A DNA stretch of 32,296 nt from NCBI RefSeq assembly GCF_937924975.1, contig NZ_CALEYG010000044.1:1-32296 (forward strand). The letters run 5' to 3'. Position 1 is the first letter of the stretch. Each line of letters starts with the position of its first letter. Shown in pieces: positions 22,188 through 29,824 of this stretch. The notes below the pieces were generated by a model, which ran no database searches, was not told where the DNA came from, and saw only the letters and a program-made list of their open reading frames with translations. Both the position numbers and the translations under genes were made by a program. Source of the DNA: an uncultured Stomatobaculum sp. (GTDB taxonomy: Bacteria > Bacillota > Clostridia > Lachnospirales > Lachnospiraceae).

Positions 22188-23182
22188 TGAGCAAGTTTAT
22201 CACCAATCAGATCCTCGGCATGAAGTGGCTGAATACGCTGATTGGAAATCTACTCGGCACATTGGGACTGGACGCGACAAGCCGAATCGGTGGGAGCATC
22301 CAGTTCTTCCTCTATGATGTGATTAAGATCACCGTGCTGCTCTGTGTGCTGATTTATCTGATCTCCTACATTCAGAGTTATTTTCCGCCGGAACGCAGTA
22401 AGAAAATTATGGGGCGGTTTCACGGTATATGGGCAAACTGCATCGCAGCTCTGCTCGGCACGGTAACACCGTTCTGCTCCTGCTCGTCCATTCCACTGTT
22501 TATCGGATTTACCAGTGCCGGACTGCCGCTGGGTGTGACCTTCTCGTTCCTGATTTCATCGCCTATGGTGGACTTGGGGAGTCTTGTTCTTCTGATGAGT
22601 ATTTTCGGGGCAAAGGTTGCGATTCTCTATGTGGTGCTGGGGCTTGTGATTGCTGTGGCTGGCGGTACGTTGATTGAAAAGCTGCACATGGAAAATCAGG
22701 TGGAGGAATTTATCCGCAGGGCATCTGCCGTGGACATTGCCTCCCCAACACTGACGCAGAAGGAACGGCTGGTTTATGCCAAGGATCAGGTGGCGGAAAC
22801 CTTCAAGAAGGTCTTTCCGTATATTCTCATCGGCGTAGGCATCGGGGCTGTCATTCACAACTGGATTCCCGAAAGCTGGGTTGTGGCGGTTCTCGGCAGC
22901 CATAACCCCTTCGGCGTAATATTAGCAACCATCATCGGCATTCCCATGTATGCCGATATTTTCGGCACGATTCCCATTGCTGAGGCTTTGCTTGGAAAAG
23001 GCGCACAGCTTGGTACGGTGCTTGCCTTTATGATGGGGGTTACCACGCTGTCTTTGCCGTCAATGATTATGTTGCGCAAGGCAGTCAAGCCAAAGCTGCT
23101 GGGTGTTTTTATCGCCATCTGCGCTGCGGGCATTATCGTTGTAGGCTATTTATTCAACCTGTTTCAGGGCATTATCTTATGA
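22187..23182 (+). CDS. arsP: ArsP-type permease (organoarsenical efflux)
   Basis: A 331-residue membrane protein of the COG0701 permease family with about eight hydrophobic helices. The hallmark TPFCSCSSIPLFIGF (C97 and C99) is conserved, and the second-half repeat GIPMYADIFGTIPIAEALL is typical. Characterised ArsP proteins export trivalent methylated or aromatic arsenicals, though some relatives serve other roles. Context between arsR and arsC supports the arsenic role. The start at 22187 overlaps the arsR stop by one base. Confidence 0.88.
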   Translation: MSKFITNQILGMKWLNTLIGNLLGTLGLDATSRIGGSIQFFLYDVIKITVLLCVLIYLISYIQSYFPPERSKKIMGRFHGIWANCIAALLGTVTPFCSCSSIPLFIGFTSAGLPLGVTFSFLISSPMVDLGSLVLLMSIFGAKVAILYVVLGLVIAVAGGTLIEKLHMENQVEEFIRRASAVDIASPTLTQKERLVYAKDQVAETFKKVFPYILIGVGIGAVIHNWIPESWVVAVLGSHNPFGVILATIIGIPMYADIFGTIPIAEALLGKGAQLGTVLAFMMGVTTLSLPSMIMLRKAVKPKLLGVFIAICAAGIIVVGYLFNLFQGIIL

Positions 23183-23197
23183 TTTGGAGGGACTATC

Positions 23198-23551
23198 ATG
23201 TCAATTTTCGGATTTGGAAAGAAAAAAGAAGAGCAAAAGCAGTCTTACTGCTGCGGAGGCAACTGTACGTCGGAAACCATCCAGGCGGCAGAAGCTGAAA
23301 AGAAGGAATCCGGCATTAAAATTCTCGGTGGAGGTTGTGCCAAGTGCAACGCACTGGAAGTGGAAACCGAAGAAGCACTGCGGGAACTCGGCATGGATGC
23401 TACCATCGACCATGTGCGGGACTTTGAAAAAGTCGCCGCCTATGGAGTGATGACAACACCTGCGCTGGTGGTAGATGGTCAGGTGGTGTCCTATGGCAAG
23501 GTGCTGAAAAAGGATGAAGTCATTTCTATTTTGAAGAAGGTAAGAGCATGA
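23198..23551 (+). CDS. Thioredoxin-like redox-active disulfide protein
   Basis: A 117-residue protein. Residues about 40-117 form a small thioredoxin fold of the MTH895/TM0996 type with active site C47-A-K-C50 (GGGCAKCNALEVE) and cis-Pro in MTTPALVVDG. The first 30 residues add a Cys-rich segment (YCCGGNC) not usual for the family, perhaps metal- or arsenite-binding. It may recycle ArsC or handle arsenic thiols. GGAGGG lies before the ATG, and the stop overlaps acr3 as ATGA. Confidence 0.88.
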   Translation: MSIFGFGKKKEEQKQSYCCGGNCTSETIQAAEAEKKESGIKILGGGCAKCNALEVETEEALRELGMDATIDHVRDFEKVAAYGVMTTPALVVDGQVVSYGKVLKKDEVISILKKVRA

Positions 23552-24593
23552 ACGAACATAACACATCTCCCATTGGATTTTTTCAGAAATATCTGACTGT
23601 ATGGGTCATTCTCTGTATGGCGGTTGGAATCTGCATCGGCAAGTTCCTGCCGCAGATTCCGGAGTTTCTGAATCGGTTCGAGTATGCACGGGTGTTGATT
23701 CCCATGGCGATCCTCATCTGGGTGATGATCTATCCCATGATGATGAAGGTAGACTTCCGCAGCATCAAAAATGTGGGCAAGAACCCCAAGGGCTGTTCGT
23801 CACTTGGATCGTCAACTGGCTCATCAAGCCTTTTACCATGTACGGCATGGCAAGTCTGTTTTTCTTCGTGGTGTTCAAGGCGTTCATCACACCGGAGCTT
23901 GCTACCGAATATCTTGCCGGTGCAGTACTGTTGGGTGCTGTGCCCTGCACGGCAATGGTCTTTGTGTGGAGCGCACTGACCAAGGGAGATCCGGCATACA
24001 CGGTGGTGCAGGTGGCGACCAATGACCTCATTATCCTTGTGGCATTCGTCCCCATTGTGAAGTTCCTACTGGGCGTTTCGAATGTGTTTGTGCCGTGGGA
24101 TACACTGATATTGTCCGTGGTGCTGTTCGTCGTTATTCCCCTTGCGGGTGGTATGCTGACGCGATATTTTGTGACCCAGAAAAAGGGCGCAGAGTATTTC
24201 GAAAACGCCTTTGTCAAAAAGTTTGACGGCATTACAACCATTGGACTTCTGCTGACGCTTGTACTGATTTTCGCTTTCCAAGGGCAGGTTATTTTGGAAA
24301 ATCCCCTACACATCGCGTTGATTGCCATACCGTTGGTTTTGCAGACTTTTTTGATTTTCAGCATTGCCTATGGTGTCTGCTGGCTGCTTAAGCTGCCACA
24401 CCGCATTGCCGCACCTGCCGGAATGATTGGTGCATCCAACTTCTTTGAATTGGCGGTTGCGGTATCTGTCGCTCTATTCGGAACGACTTCTCCTGCCGCA
24501 CTTGCCACAACGGTTGGTGTATTGACCGAAGTGCCTGTGATGCTTTTCCTCGTAAAAATCGCAAACAAAACGAAAGGCAGGTTTCCCGCATGA
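23548..24593 (+). pseudogene. acr3: ACR3-type arsenite efflux transporter with one-base frameshift
   Basis: ACR3 proteins export arsenite using the membrane potential. The first 83 residues (YLTVWVILCMAVGICIGKFLPQIPE..., YPMMMKVDFRSIKNVGKNPKG) are in one frame. From about 23790 the protein continues as LFVTWIVNWLIKPFTMYGMA in another frame and runs to the end with normal ACR3 features (VPCTAMVFVWS, APAGMIGASNFFELAVAVSVALFG). Adding one G to GGG at 23790-23792 restores a 348-residue protein, the usual length. No slippery site is obvious, so this is an indel or an assembly error. As written the operon lacks its arsenite pump. Confidence 0.9.
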
Positions 24594-24991
24594 CCAAACC
24601 AAAAGTTGCATTTATCTGTGTCCATAACTCCTGCCGCAGCCAGATTGCGGAGGCATTGGGCAAAGCGCTGGCGTCCGACGTGTTTGAAAGCTATTCTGCC
24701 GGAACGGAAACCAAGCCGCAAATCAATCAGGATGCCGTGCGGTTGATGAAGAAGCTTTATGGCATCGACATGGAGCAGACGCAGTATTCTAAGATGATTT
24801 CTGCGATTCCTGAACCGGATTTTGCAATCTCGATGGGATGCAATGTAGAATGCCCTTTTATTGGTAGACCATTTGATGATAACTGGGGATTGGAAGACCC
24901 GACTGGAAAAGATGATGCTGCGTTTAAGGATGTGATTATGCAGATCCATCAAAATATCATAGCATTGAAAAATCGCCTTCAAACTATATAA
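24590..24991 (+). CDS. arsC: Arsenate reductase, thioredoxin-coupled (LMW-phosphatase type)
   Basis: A 133-residue enzyme that reduces As(V) to As(III) for export. The P-loop is C10-VHNS-C-R16-S, with further cysteines C84 and C88 (MGCNVECPF) for the disulfide cascade and the acid Asp in LEDPTGKDD. These mark the thioredoxin-dependent class, which fits the adjacent thioredoxin-like protein. The ATG overlaps the acr3 stop (ATGA). Confidence 0.95.
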   Translation: MTKPKVAFICVHNSCRSQIAEALGKALASDVFESYSAGTETKPQINQDAVRLMKKLYGIDMEQTQYSKMISAIPEPDFAISMGCNVECPFIGRPFDDNWGLEDPTGKDDAAFKDVIMQIHQNIIALKNRLQTI

Positions 24992-25003
24992 ATTTGCTTG
25001 TCA

Positions 25004-25037
25004 AGAGGGCTGGCACCGTCCAGCCCTCTCTCTTTTT
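25004..25037 (+). terminator. Arsenic operon terminator
   Basis: AGAGGGCTGG (25004-25013) and CCAGCCCTCT (25020-25029) pair perfectly around a 6-base loop and are followed by a T-rich tail. Confidence 0.93.
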
Positions 25038-25392
25038 GCAAAAGTTTCCCTCAATTTTTCTTGCAAGCTGCCGAAAATGACACGCTTTCAAAACTTTTTG
25101 CTGACACAGCTCGATTTTTGTGGTAATCTATCCCAACAATTGAATATAACATATTTTTACATATTTGTTCCGGCCCTGCGGGGCTGAACATCTTGGCTTT
25201 CAGCCGTTACATAACCGACTAGCATGACCTTCCAGAAAAAGCGAAGGCAGGGGTGGTCTGTTTTGTGACGGCTTTTTTGTTGCCGTTTTGCCCGTTGCAC
25301 CTTGAAAACCGCATGACCGTCTGCATGGGATACCAGGCGATGACCCTGAGAAGGAGAGCCGGAAAACGCCGCCGGAAGGGGGCAGGAAAGCC

Positions 25393-25500
25393 ATGCAGGG
25401 AGAATGGCAGGACGTTGATTTCCCAGTTGCGGAGAAAAACGATGTGCTCAAAATGAGCACATCGTTTTCCGTAACGCCGATGAAAGAATGGAATGCCTAA
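25393..25500 (+). CDS. Possible 35-residue ORF
   Basis: ATG at 25393 gives MQGEWQDVDFPVAEKNDVLK..., ending MKEWNA. A GGCAGGAAAG stretch lies before it, a weak ribosome site. The composition looks like real protein rather than random frame, and the palindrome at 25436-25468 lies inside it. It could be a real small protein or the end of a decayed gene. Confidence 0.35.
   Translation: MQGEWQDVDFPVAEKNDVLKMSTSFSVTPMKEWNA
25436..25468. repeat. Perfect 15-base inverted repeat
   Basis: AAAACGATGTGCTCA (25436-25450), loop AAA, then its exact complement (25454-25468). The stem is long, perfect and AT/GC mixed. It could act as a bidirectional terminator, a protein-binding site or a transfer-origin hairpin. 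Confidence 0.85.
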
Positions 25501-25570
25501 CTGCTGACGGCGTAGAATCTTGGTGGCTAACTTGGTGGATATCTTGATGGGTGTCATCCTCTAAGTTATC

Positions 25571-25956
25571 ATGGGTTGCATCATAGGACTTATCATTGGC
25601 TGTGCCTGTCTTATGTTGCTGATGGAACATCCGCGTCGGTTATCCACAGATATTGATATTATTGCCGAGTCAGGGACAGATTTGGATAAGTATTTAGATC
25701 GTGCATCGGAGATTTTTCCTTTTAAGGATGTTGAGGAACAGAAGCGGATTGGAAAGAACAATATCGAAAAAAGCATTTTAAGTTCACCTATGATTCACCG
25801 ATCAATAACAGGCCATTCTACATTCTTTTGGATGTTTTGTTTGAACACAATCATTATTCGGAGTTGGTTCAAAAAGAAATTCAGAATGATCTTCTCTTGA
25901 CAGAACCGGAATACCTTACTGTTTCCCTACCGTCAGCAAACTGTATGAAGCTGTAA
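25571..25956 (+). pseudogene. AbiEii-type nucleotidyltransferase remnant
   Basis: AbiEii is the toxin of the type IV AbiE toxin-antitoxin/abortive infection system. The peptide HPRRLSTDIDIIAESGTDLDKYL carries the R-x-S-x-D-I-D nucleotidyltransferase motif, followed by FPFKDVEEQKRIGKNNIEK. A one-base deletion in the A-run at 25767-25772 then shifts the frame, and the family sequence resumes as HFKFTYDSPINNRPFYILLDVLFEHN and NDLLLTEPEYLTVSLPSANC before a stop at 25954. The N terminus and the C-terminal half are missing, and no AbiEi antitoxin gene is present. It is a dead gene. Confidence 0.75.
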
Positions 25957-26027
25957 GGATTCAGCTTGGATATTACATTCCGGAACAAGCAGAGATAATG
26001 TGGAACGTCATGCAGATGGAAGTGTGA
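25929..26027 (+). pseudogene. Unidentified gene fragment after the AbiEii remnant
   Basis: In a frame different from the AbiEii piece, 32 codons (TVSKLYEAVRIQLGYYIPEQ... to MQMEV, stop at 26025) read like the genuine C-terminal end of a protein. It has no start or ribosome site. This looks like the far side of a deletion that removed the rest of abiEii and the start of another gene. The 170 bases that follow, up to cadC, hold only the cadC control region. Confidence 0.4.
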
Positions 26028-26123
26028 CAAGAAAGCCAAAACGGTATACTGGGAAAAAAGATTAAGAAAAGAATAAAGAGCTGGTTTTAATTGTAAAATT
26101 TATGGGGAACTAACATCAGCTTA

Positions 26124-26182
26124 TTGACATGAATTTAAAAATAAGTATAATAATAGTTGAGTAATTGTTCAACTATTATTAT
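26124..26182 (+). promoter_or_regulatory. cadC promoter with ArsR/SmtB-type operator
   Basis: TTGACA (26124-26129) and TATAAT (26146-26151) have a 16-base spacer. A perfect inverted repeat of 14-base arms, ATAATAATAGTTGA (26147-26160) and its complement (26169-26182), overlaps the -10 box and the transcription start. This matches the AT-rich dyads bound by CadC/SmtB repressors. Confidence 0.9.
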
Positions 26183-26196
26183 TTGGAGGTGAATAT

Positions 26197-26556
26197 ATGC
26201 CAAAAACGTCTTATATTTGTAATTGCGATGTAATTCATGAGGATATTGTGAATGATGTGAAATCCAAGATGCAGCCAAAAGATGATTATATCCAGTTGGC
26301 TTCTTTGTTTAAGCTATTTGGAGATGGAACTAGAGTACAAATCTTACACGCTCTAGAACAGAGTGAGATGTGTGTATGTGATCTTGCAGTGCTACTGGGG
26401 GTAACAAAATCTGCAATTTCGCATCAGTTAAAGGCATTACGCCTTGCGAATCTGGTAAAATTCCGTAAAGAAGCACAGATAGTTTACTACTCGCTGGCAG
26501 ATGATCATGTGAAAGAGATTATTGACAAGGGATTTGAGCATCTTTGGCAGAAATAA
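26197..26556 (+). CDS. cadC: CadC-type ArsR/SmtB metal-responsive repressor
   Basis: A 119-residue winged-helix repressor. The N-terminal ICNCDVIHED supplies C8 and C10, and the alpha-3 motif EMCVCDLAVLLG supplies C59 and C61; together they form the Cd/Pb thiolate site of CadC proteins. The recognition helix is VTKSAISHQLKALRLANLV. The last helix (ADDHVKEIIDKGFEH) has D and H residues spaced like the second zinc site. Metal binding would release the operator upstream and derepress cadA. TGGAGGTG precedes the ATG. Confidence 0.94.
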   Translation: MPKTSYICNCDVIHEDIVNDVKSKMQPKDDYIQLASLFKLFGDGTRVQILHALEQSEMCVCDLAVLLGVTKSAISHQLKALRLANLVKFRKEAQIVYYSLADDHVKEIIDKGFEHLWQK

Positions 26557-26570
26557 TATTTTTTAACATT

Positions 26571-26590
26571 ATAGTTGAGTAATTGAACAA
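26571..26590 (+). promoter_or_regulatory. Second CadC-box-like sequence between cadC and cadA
   Basis: ATAGTTGAGTAATTG (26571-26585) repeats exactly the left arm and spacer of the cadC operator, but the right arm is changed (AACAATT). It lies 26 bases before the cadA start, so CadC may bind here too. Confidence 0.6.
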
Positions 26591-26615
26591 TTAAACAAAT
26601 TATAAGGAGATTATC

Positions 26616-28739
26616 ATGAAACGCATATTTCTATTAAAAGGGTTGGACTGTCCAAATTGTTCCGCAAAAATTGAAAAAGAAGTCGGAGAGTTGGATGGAG
26701 TGCAATCCTCAGTGGTAAATCTGATGAAGCAGACGCTTACAATCATTGTTGCTCAGACAGCCGCAGATACGATAGCCAGTCAGATTGAAACGATTGTTCA
26801 TAGCCATGAGCCAGATGTGGAAGTTTCTGAAATTGTACAGGAATCTTATATACCGGAAAAAAAGCAGGAGGCCAATGAATCCTATAACAATGAGGATAAG
26901 AAGTTGACAGTTCGTTTAGCGACTGGTGCAGCAATCTATGCCATTGGTATGGCATTGACTGTTTTTGCGAAAGTGCCACTGCCTATCGAGTTAGCTTTTC
27001 TCATAGTTTCTTATGTTATTCTTGGTGGAGATGTTGTATGGCAGGCTGTGAGGAACATTTCAAAGGGGCGTGTATTTGATGAACATTTTTTGATGAGTGT
27101 TTCTACGATTGGGGCTTTTGTCATTGGTGAATATCCAGAAGCAGTTGCTGTTATGCTATTCTATCAGGTAGGTGAATTTTTTCAGTCATTGGCTGTTAAG
27201 CGTTCAAGAAAATCTATATCAGACTTAATGGATATACGTCCAGATTCTGCTACAGTAAGAAGAAATGGGGAATTGATTACCATATCTCCAGAAAATGTCT
27301 CCATTGGTGAGATTATTATTGTAAAGCCTGGTGAAAAAATTCCATTAGACGGTGTGGTATTGGATGGAGATTCTATGCTGGATACAAGCGCCTTAACAGG
27401 AGAATCAGTTCCGAGAAGTGTTCATAAAGGAGACGAAGCACTTTCCGGTTGTATGAATCAGACGGGTGTCTTAATGATTAAGACAACAAAAGCATTTGGT
27501 GAATCTACGGCTTCAAAGATTATTGATCTTGTGGAAAATGCGTCAAGCCGAAAAGCACCAACAGAAAATTTTATTACTACATTTGCACGTTATTATACAC
27601 CTGTGGTTGTAATCTTAGCAGCTTTTCTGGCGATTCTGCCACCGATCATTCTTGGCGGAGGCTGGACAGAGTGGATTCGCAGAGGATTTGTTTTCCTTGT
27701 GGTATCTTGTCCATGTGCATTGGTTATTTCAATCCCGCTGACTTTCTTCGGCGGCATTGGTGCAGCATCTAAACGAGGTGTTCTTGTAAAAGGAAGCAAT
27801 TATTTAGAGGCACTTAATAATGTCAGCGTTATTGTGTTCGATAAAACCGGAACACTTACAAAAGGTGTTTTCAATGTGACGGATATTTTGCCTGCAAAAG
27901 GATTTTCAAAAGAACAGGTTCTGGAGTATGCGGCAGATGCAGAGAGTTTTTCTAACCATCCTATTGCAAAATCCATTCTTGCTGCTTATGGAAAAGAAAT
28001 TGATCAGTCAGTGATTTCTGATTATAAGGAAATTTCAGGATATGGAATCAGTGTAATGGCAGGGGAAAAGAAAGTTTTTGCTGGCAATACGAAACTTATG
28101 GATACAGAATGTATAGAGTACACAACCTGTGAAAACGCAGGTACAAAAGTTTATTTGGCTGTAGATGGTCAATATGCAGGATGTATTTTGATAACAGATG
28201 AAGTGAAGCCGGACAGTAAAAAAGCAATTTCTGACCTGAAACATATCGGCGTAGAAAAAACAGTCATGCTTACCGGTGATGATGAAAAAATTGGGAAGTC
28301 CGTTGCAGAAGAATTGCAGTTGGATGAATATTATGCACAGCTGCTTCCTGACCAAAAAGTGGAAAAGGTTGAGCTTTTAGATAGTAAAAAGAGACCGGGA
28401 AGCAAATTGGCTTTTGTTGGTGATGGTATCAATGACGCTCCTGTCCTTGCCCGTGCAGATGTTGGTATTGCAATGGGTGGGCTTGGTTCGGATGCGGCCA
28501 TTGAAGCAGCAGATGTAGTTCTGATGACAGATGAACCGTCTAAGCTGGTGGATGCGATTGAAGTAGCAAAAGCGACAAAACAGATTGTCATGCAGAATAT
28601 AGTGATTGCTCTTGGGATTAAGAGTGTGTTCCTGATTCTTGGCGCTCTTGGTATTGCGGGAATGTGGGAAGCTGTATTTGGTGATGTAGGCGTTACCATA
28701 ATTGCTGTTTTAAACGCAATGAGAATTTTGAAAAAATAG
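26616..28739 (+). CDS. cadA: P1B-type Cd2+/Zn2+/Pb2+-exporting ATPase
   Basis: A 707-residue membrane pump. In order: an N-terminal heavy-metal-associated domain with C12-P-N-C15, membrane helices, the actuator motif LTGES, the CPC ion-site motif (C365-P-C367), phosphorylation site D409-KTGTLTKG, the SNHPIAKSI region (HP locus), and GDGINDAPVLARADVGIAMG. The CPC with the cadC partner points to the Zn/Cd/Pb subgroup rather than copper. AAGGAG lies before the ATG. It is much more AT-rich than the core genes, consistent with transfer. Confidence 0.95.
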   Translation: MKRIFLLKGLDCPNCSAKIEKEVGELDGVQSSVVNLMKQTLTIIVAQTAADTIASQIETIVHSHEPDVEVSEIVQESYIPEKKQEANESYNNEDKKLTVRLATGAAIYAIGMALTVFAKVPLPIELAFLIVSYVILGGDVVWQAVRNISKGRVFDEHFLMSVSTIGAFVIGEYPEAVAVMLFYQVGEFFQSLAVKRSRKSISDLMDIRPDSATVRRNGELITISPENVSIGEIIIVKPGEKIPLDGVVLDGDSMLDTSALTGESVPRSVHKGDEALSGCMNQTGVLMIKTTKAFGESTASKIIDLVENASSRKAPTENFITTFARYYTPVVVILAAFLAILPPIILGGGWTEWIRRGFVFLVVSCPCALVISIPLTFFGGIGAASKRGVLVKGSNYLEALNNVSVIVFDKTGTLTKGVFNVTDILPAKGFSKEQVLEYAADAESFSNHPIAKSILAAYGKEIDQSVISDYKEISGYGISVMAGEKKVFAGNTKLMDTECIEYTTCENAGTKVYLAVDGQYAGCILITDEVKPDSKKAISDLKHIGVEKTVMLTGDDEKIGKSVAEELQLDEYYAQLLPDQKVEKVELLDSKKRPGSKLAFVGDGINDAPVLARADVGIAMGGLGSDAAIEAADVVLMTDEPSKLVDAIEVAKATKQIVMQNIVIALGIKSVFLILGALGIAGMWEAVFGDVGVTIIAVLNAMRILKK

Positions 28740-28755
28740 GAAATGAGGTGGGAAT

Positions 28756-29274
28756 GTGAAACGAAAACTGATTCTGTTAGTTGTTACGATTGTTTTTCTT
28801 GTAGGGTTTGGTGCCATTTTACATTCACCGCTTTCTATGATTGATGCAGTCACAGGAGCAACACCGAAGTCAAAAAAGGCGGCTCAAGCCTCCGCACAGT
28901 TGGAAGGCTCTTATGTTCTCGGCATTAATATGGTGTCAGATGGTCTCGACAACGAGAACACCCGGAATAAATTAAAAGAATTGGCACTGGACGATTCGGA
29001 AACAAATGAAACAGATCTCATGAAAACGGACATTAGTTTTCGGTTATATGTATCTGAGACGGATTATCCGCTTGTCAGTTATGCTAAGAAACTCTGTGAC
29101 AGGTTGAAACAGGCCGGTTTCTCCGTAGATCTGAAAGAGTACAGTAACACAATGATGCTATCAAGAGTGGTAAGTGGAAAGTATGATGTATTCCTGGCAT
29201 CGGATGATTTTATTGACGTTACAACGCTAACACAGATGGACTATATGATCATGGACAGCGAAGAAATGAGGTGA
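28756..29274 (+). CDS. Membrane-anchored protein with flavinylation-like motif and solute-binding-like region
   Basis: A 172-residue protein starting with GTG at 28756 after GAGGTGGG. Residues 5-22 form one transmembrane anchor. Immediately after it lies D30-A-V-T-G-A-T36-PKS, matching the motif at the end of FMN-binding domains where ApbE attaches FMN to the Thr. The rest (YVLGINMVSDGLDNENTRN..., YPLVSYAKKLCDRLKQAGFSVDLKEYSNTMMLSRVVSGKYDVFLA) looks like the distal lobe of a peptide-type solute-binding protein. The full FMN-binding fold is absent, so the motif may be functional in a minimal form or a relic. It sits 16 bases after cadA and 10 before the cytochrome-like gene. Confidence 0.65.
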   Translation: MKRKLILLVVTIVFLVGFGAILHSPLSMIDAVTGATPKSKKAAQASAQLEGSYVLGINMVSDGLDNENTRNKLKELALDDSETNETDLMKTDISFRLYVSETDYPLVSYAKKLCDRLKQAGFSVDLKEYSNTMMLSRVVSGKYDVFLASDDFIDVTTLTQMDYMIMDSEEMR

Positions 29275-29284
29275 GCGGGAATTT

Positions 29285-29824
29285 ATGAGAAAATGGAATA
29301 CGATTTTGTCTGTTGTAATGCTTCTCATTTTTATGATTCATGGAATCATGGGCAGCTTTATGCTGAACGGAGTTGGAAGTAGTGCAGGGAAAATTCTTGC
29401 ATGGATTGGTGTTGGTATTCTTGTTGTGCATACGGTGATGGGTACCGTCCTGACAGTTCAGAGTTTACGGGCAGCGAAACAATCCGGAAAAATGTATCTG
29501 AAACAGAACGCCATATTCTGGGCGAGACGAGCCAGTGGGATGGTAATACTGATCCTGCTGTTCTTCCATATTGGCTTGTTTGGAAAGGTGCAGAATGGGA
29601 CATATATTTTGTTCCCTTTTACAACGGTAAAGATGGTAACTCAGCTTTTGTTCGTGGCGGCAATCTTTGTTCATATTTTTATCAATATCCGCCCATTGCT
29701 CGTATCGCTGGGAATCATCAGTTATAAAGAACGAAGGGGTGATATTTATTTGATTCTTTCGGTGCTCCTTCTGTTTATAGCGGGCGCAGTTATTTTCTAT
29801 TATATTGGGTGGCAATATCTATGA
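29285..29824 (+). CDS. Cytochrome b-like membrane subunit of a fumarate-reductase-type complex
   Basis: A 179-residue membrane protein with about five hydrophobic helices. Histidines at 19, 49, 95 and 130 lie within or at the ends of four helices, the arrangement expected for one or two b-type hemes. RRASGMVILILLFFHIGLFG and FVHIFINIRPLLVSLGI resemble membrane anchors of succinate dehydrogenase/fumarate reductase. It overlaps the flavoprotein gene as ATGA, which makes it the probable quinone-linked anchor of that enzyme. The family call rests on pattern and context. Confidence 0.75.
   Translation: MRKWNTILSVVMLLIFMIHGIMGSFMLNGVGSSAGKILAWIGVGILVVHTVMGTVLTVQSLRAAKQSGKMYLKQNAIFWARRASGMVILILLFFHIGLFGKVQNGTYILFPFTTVKMVTQLLFVAAIFVHIFINIRPLLVSLGIISYKERRGDIYLILSVLLLFIAGAVIFYYIGWQYL

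Larger units (their letters stand above)
25038..25570. other. Gene-poor element remnant between arsC and abiEii
   Basis: This 530-base stretch holds no recognisable long gene. It contains a small GCCC/GGGC hairpin near 25170, a purine-rich coding-like stretch around 25320-25430, a 35-codon ORF at 25393-25500, and the strong inverted repeat at 25436-25468. It is probably leftover conjugative-element sequence, possibly from near a relaxase or transfer origin, but no nick site can be identified. Confidence 0.5.

Noticed and set aside
23788..23796. Programmed ribosomal frameshift in acr3
   Set aside because: No X-XXY-YYZ slippery heptamer or downstream structure is evident, and ACR3 genes are not known to use frameshifting; a plain one-base loss explains the data.
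25253..25456. 67-codon plus-strand ORF beginning MVCFVTAFLLPFCP
   Set aside because: It has no ribosome site and its tail is dominated by Arg/Lys from a purine-rich stretch. It may be a relic, but I see no support for a gene.
26616..28739. Copper-exporting ATPase (CopA) as the identity of the P-type ATPase
   Set aside because: The CPC motif is shared, but the CadC-type repressor with its Cys pairs and the cadC-cadA arrangement point to Cd/Zn/Pb.
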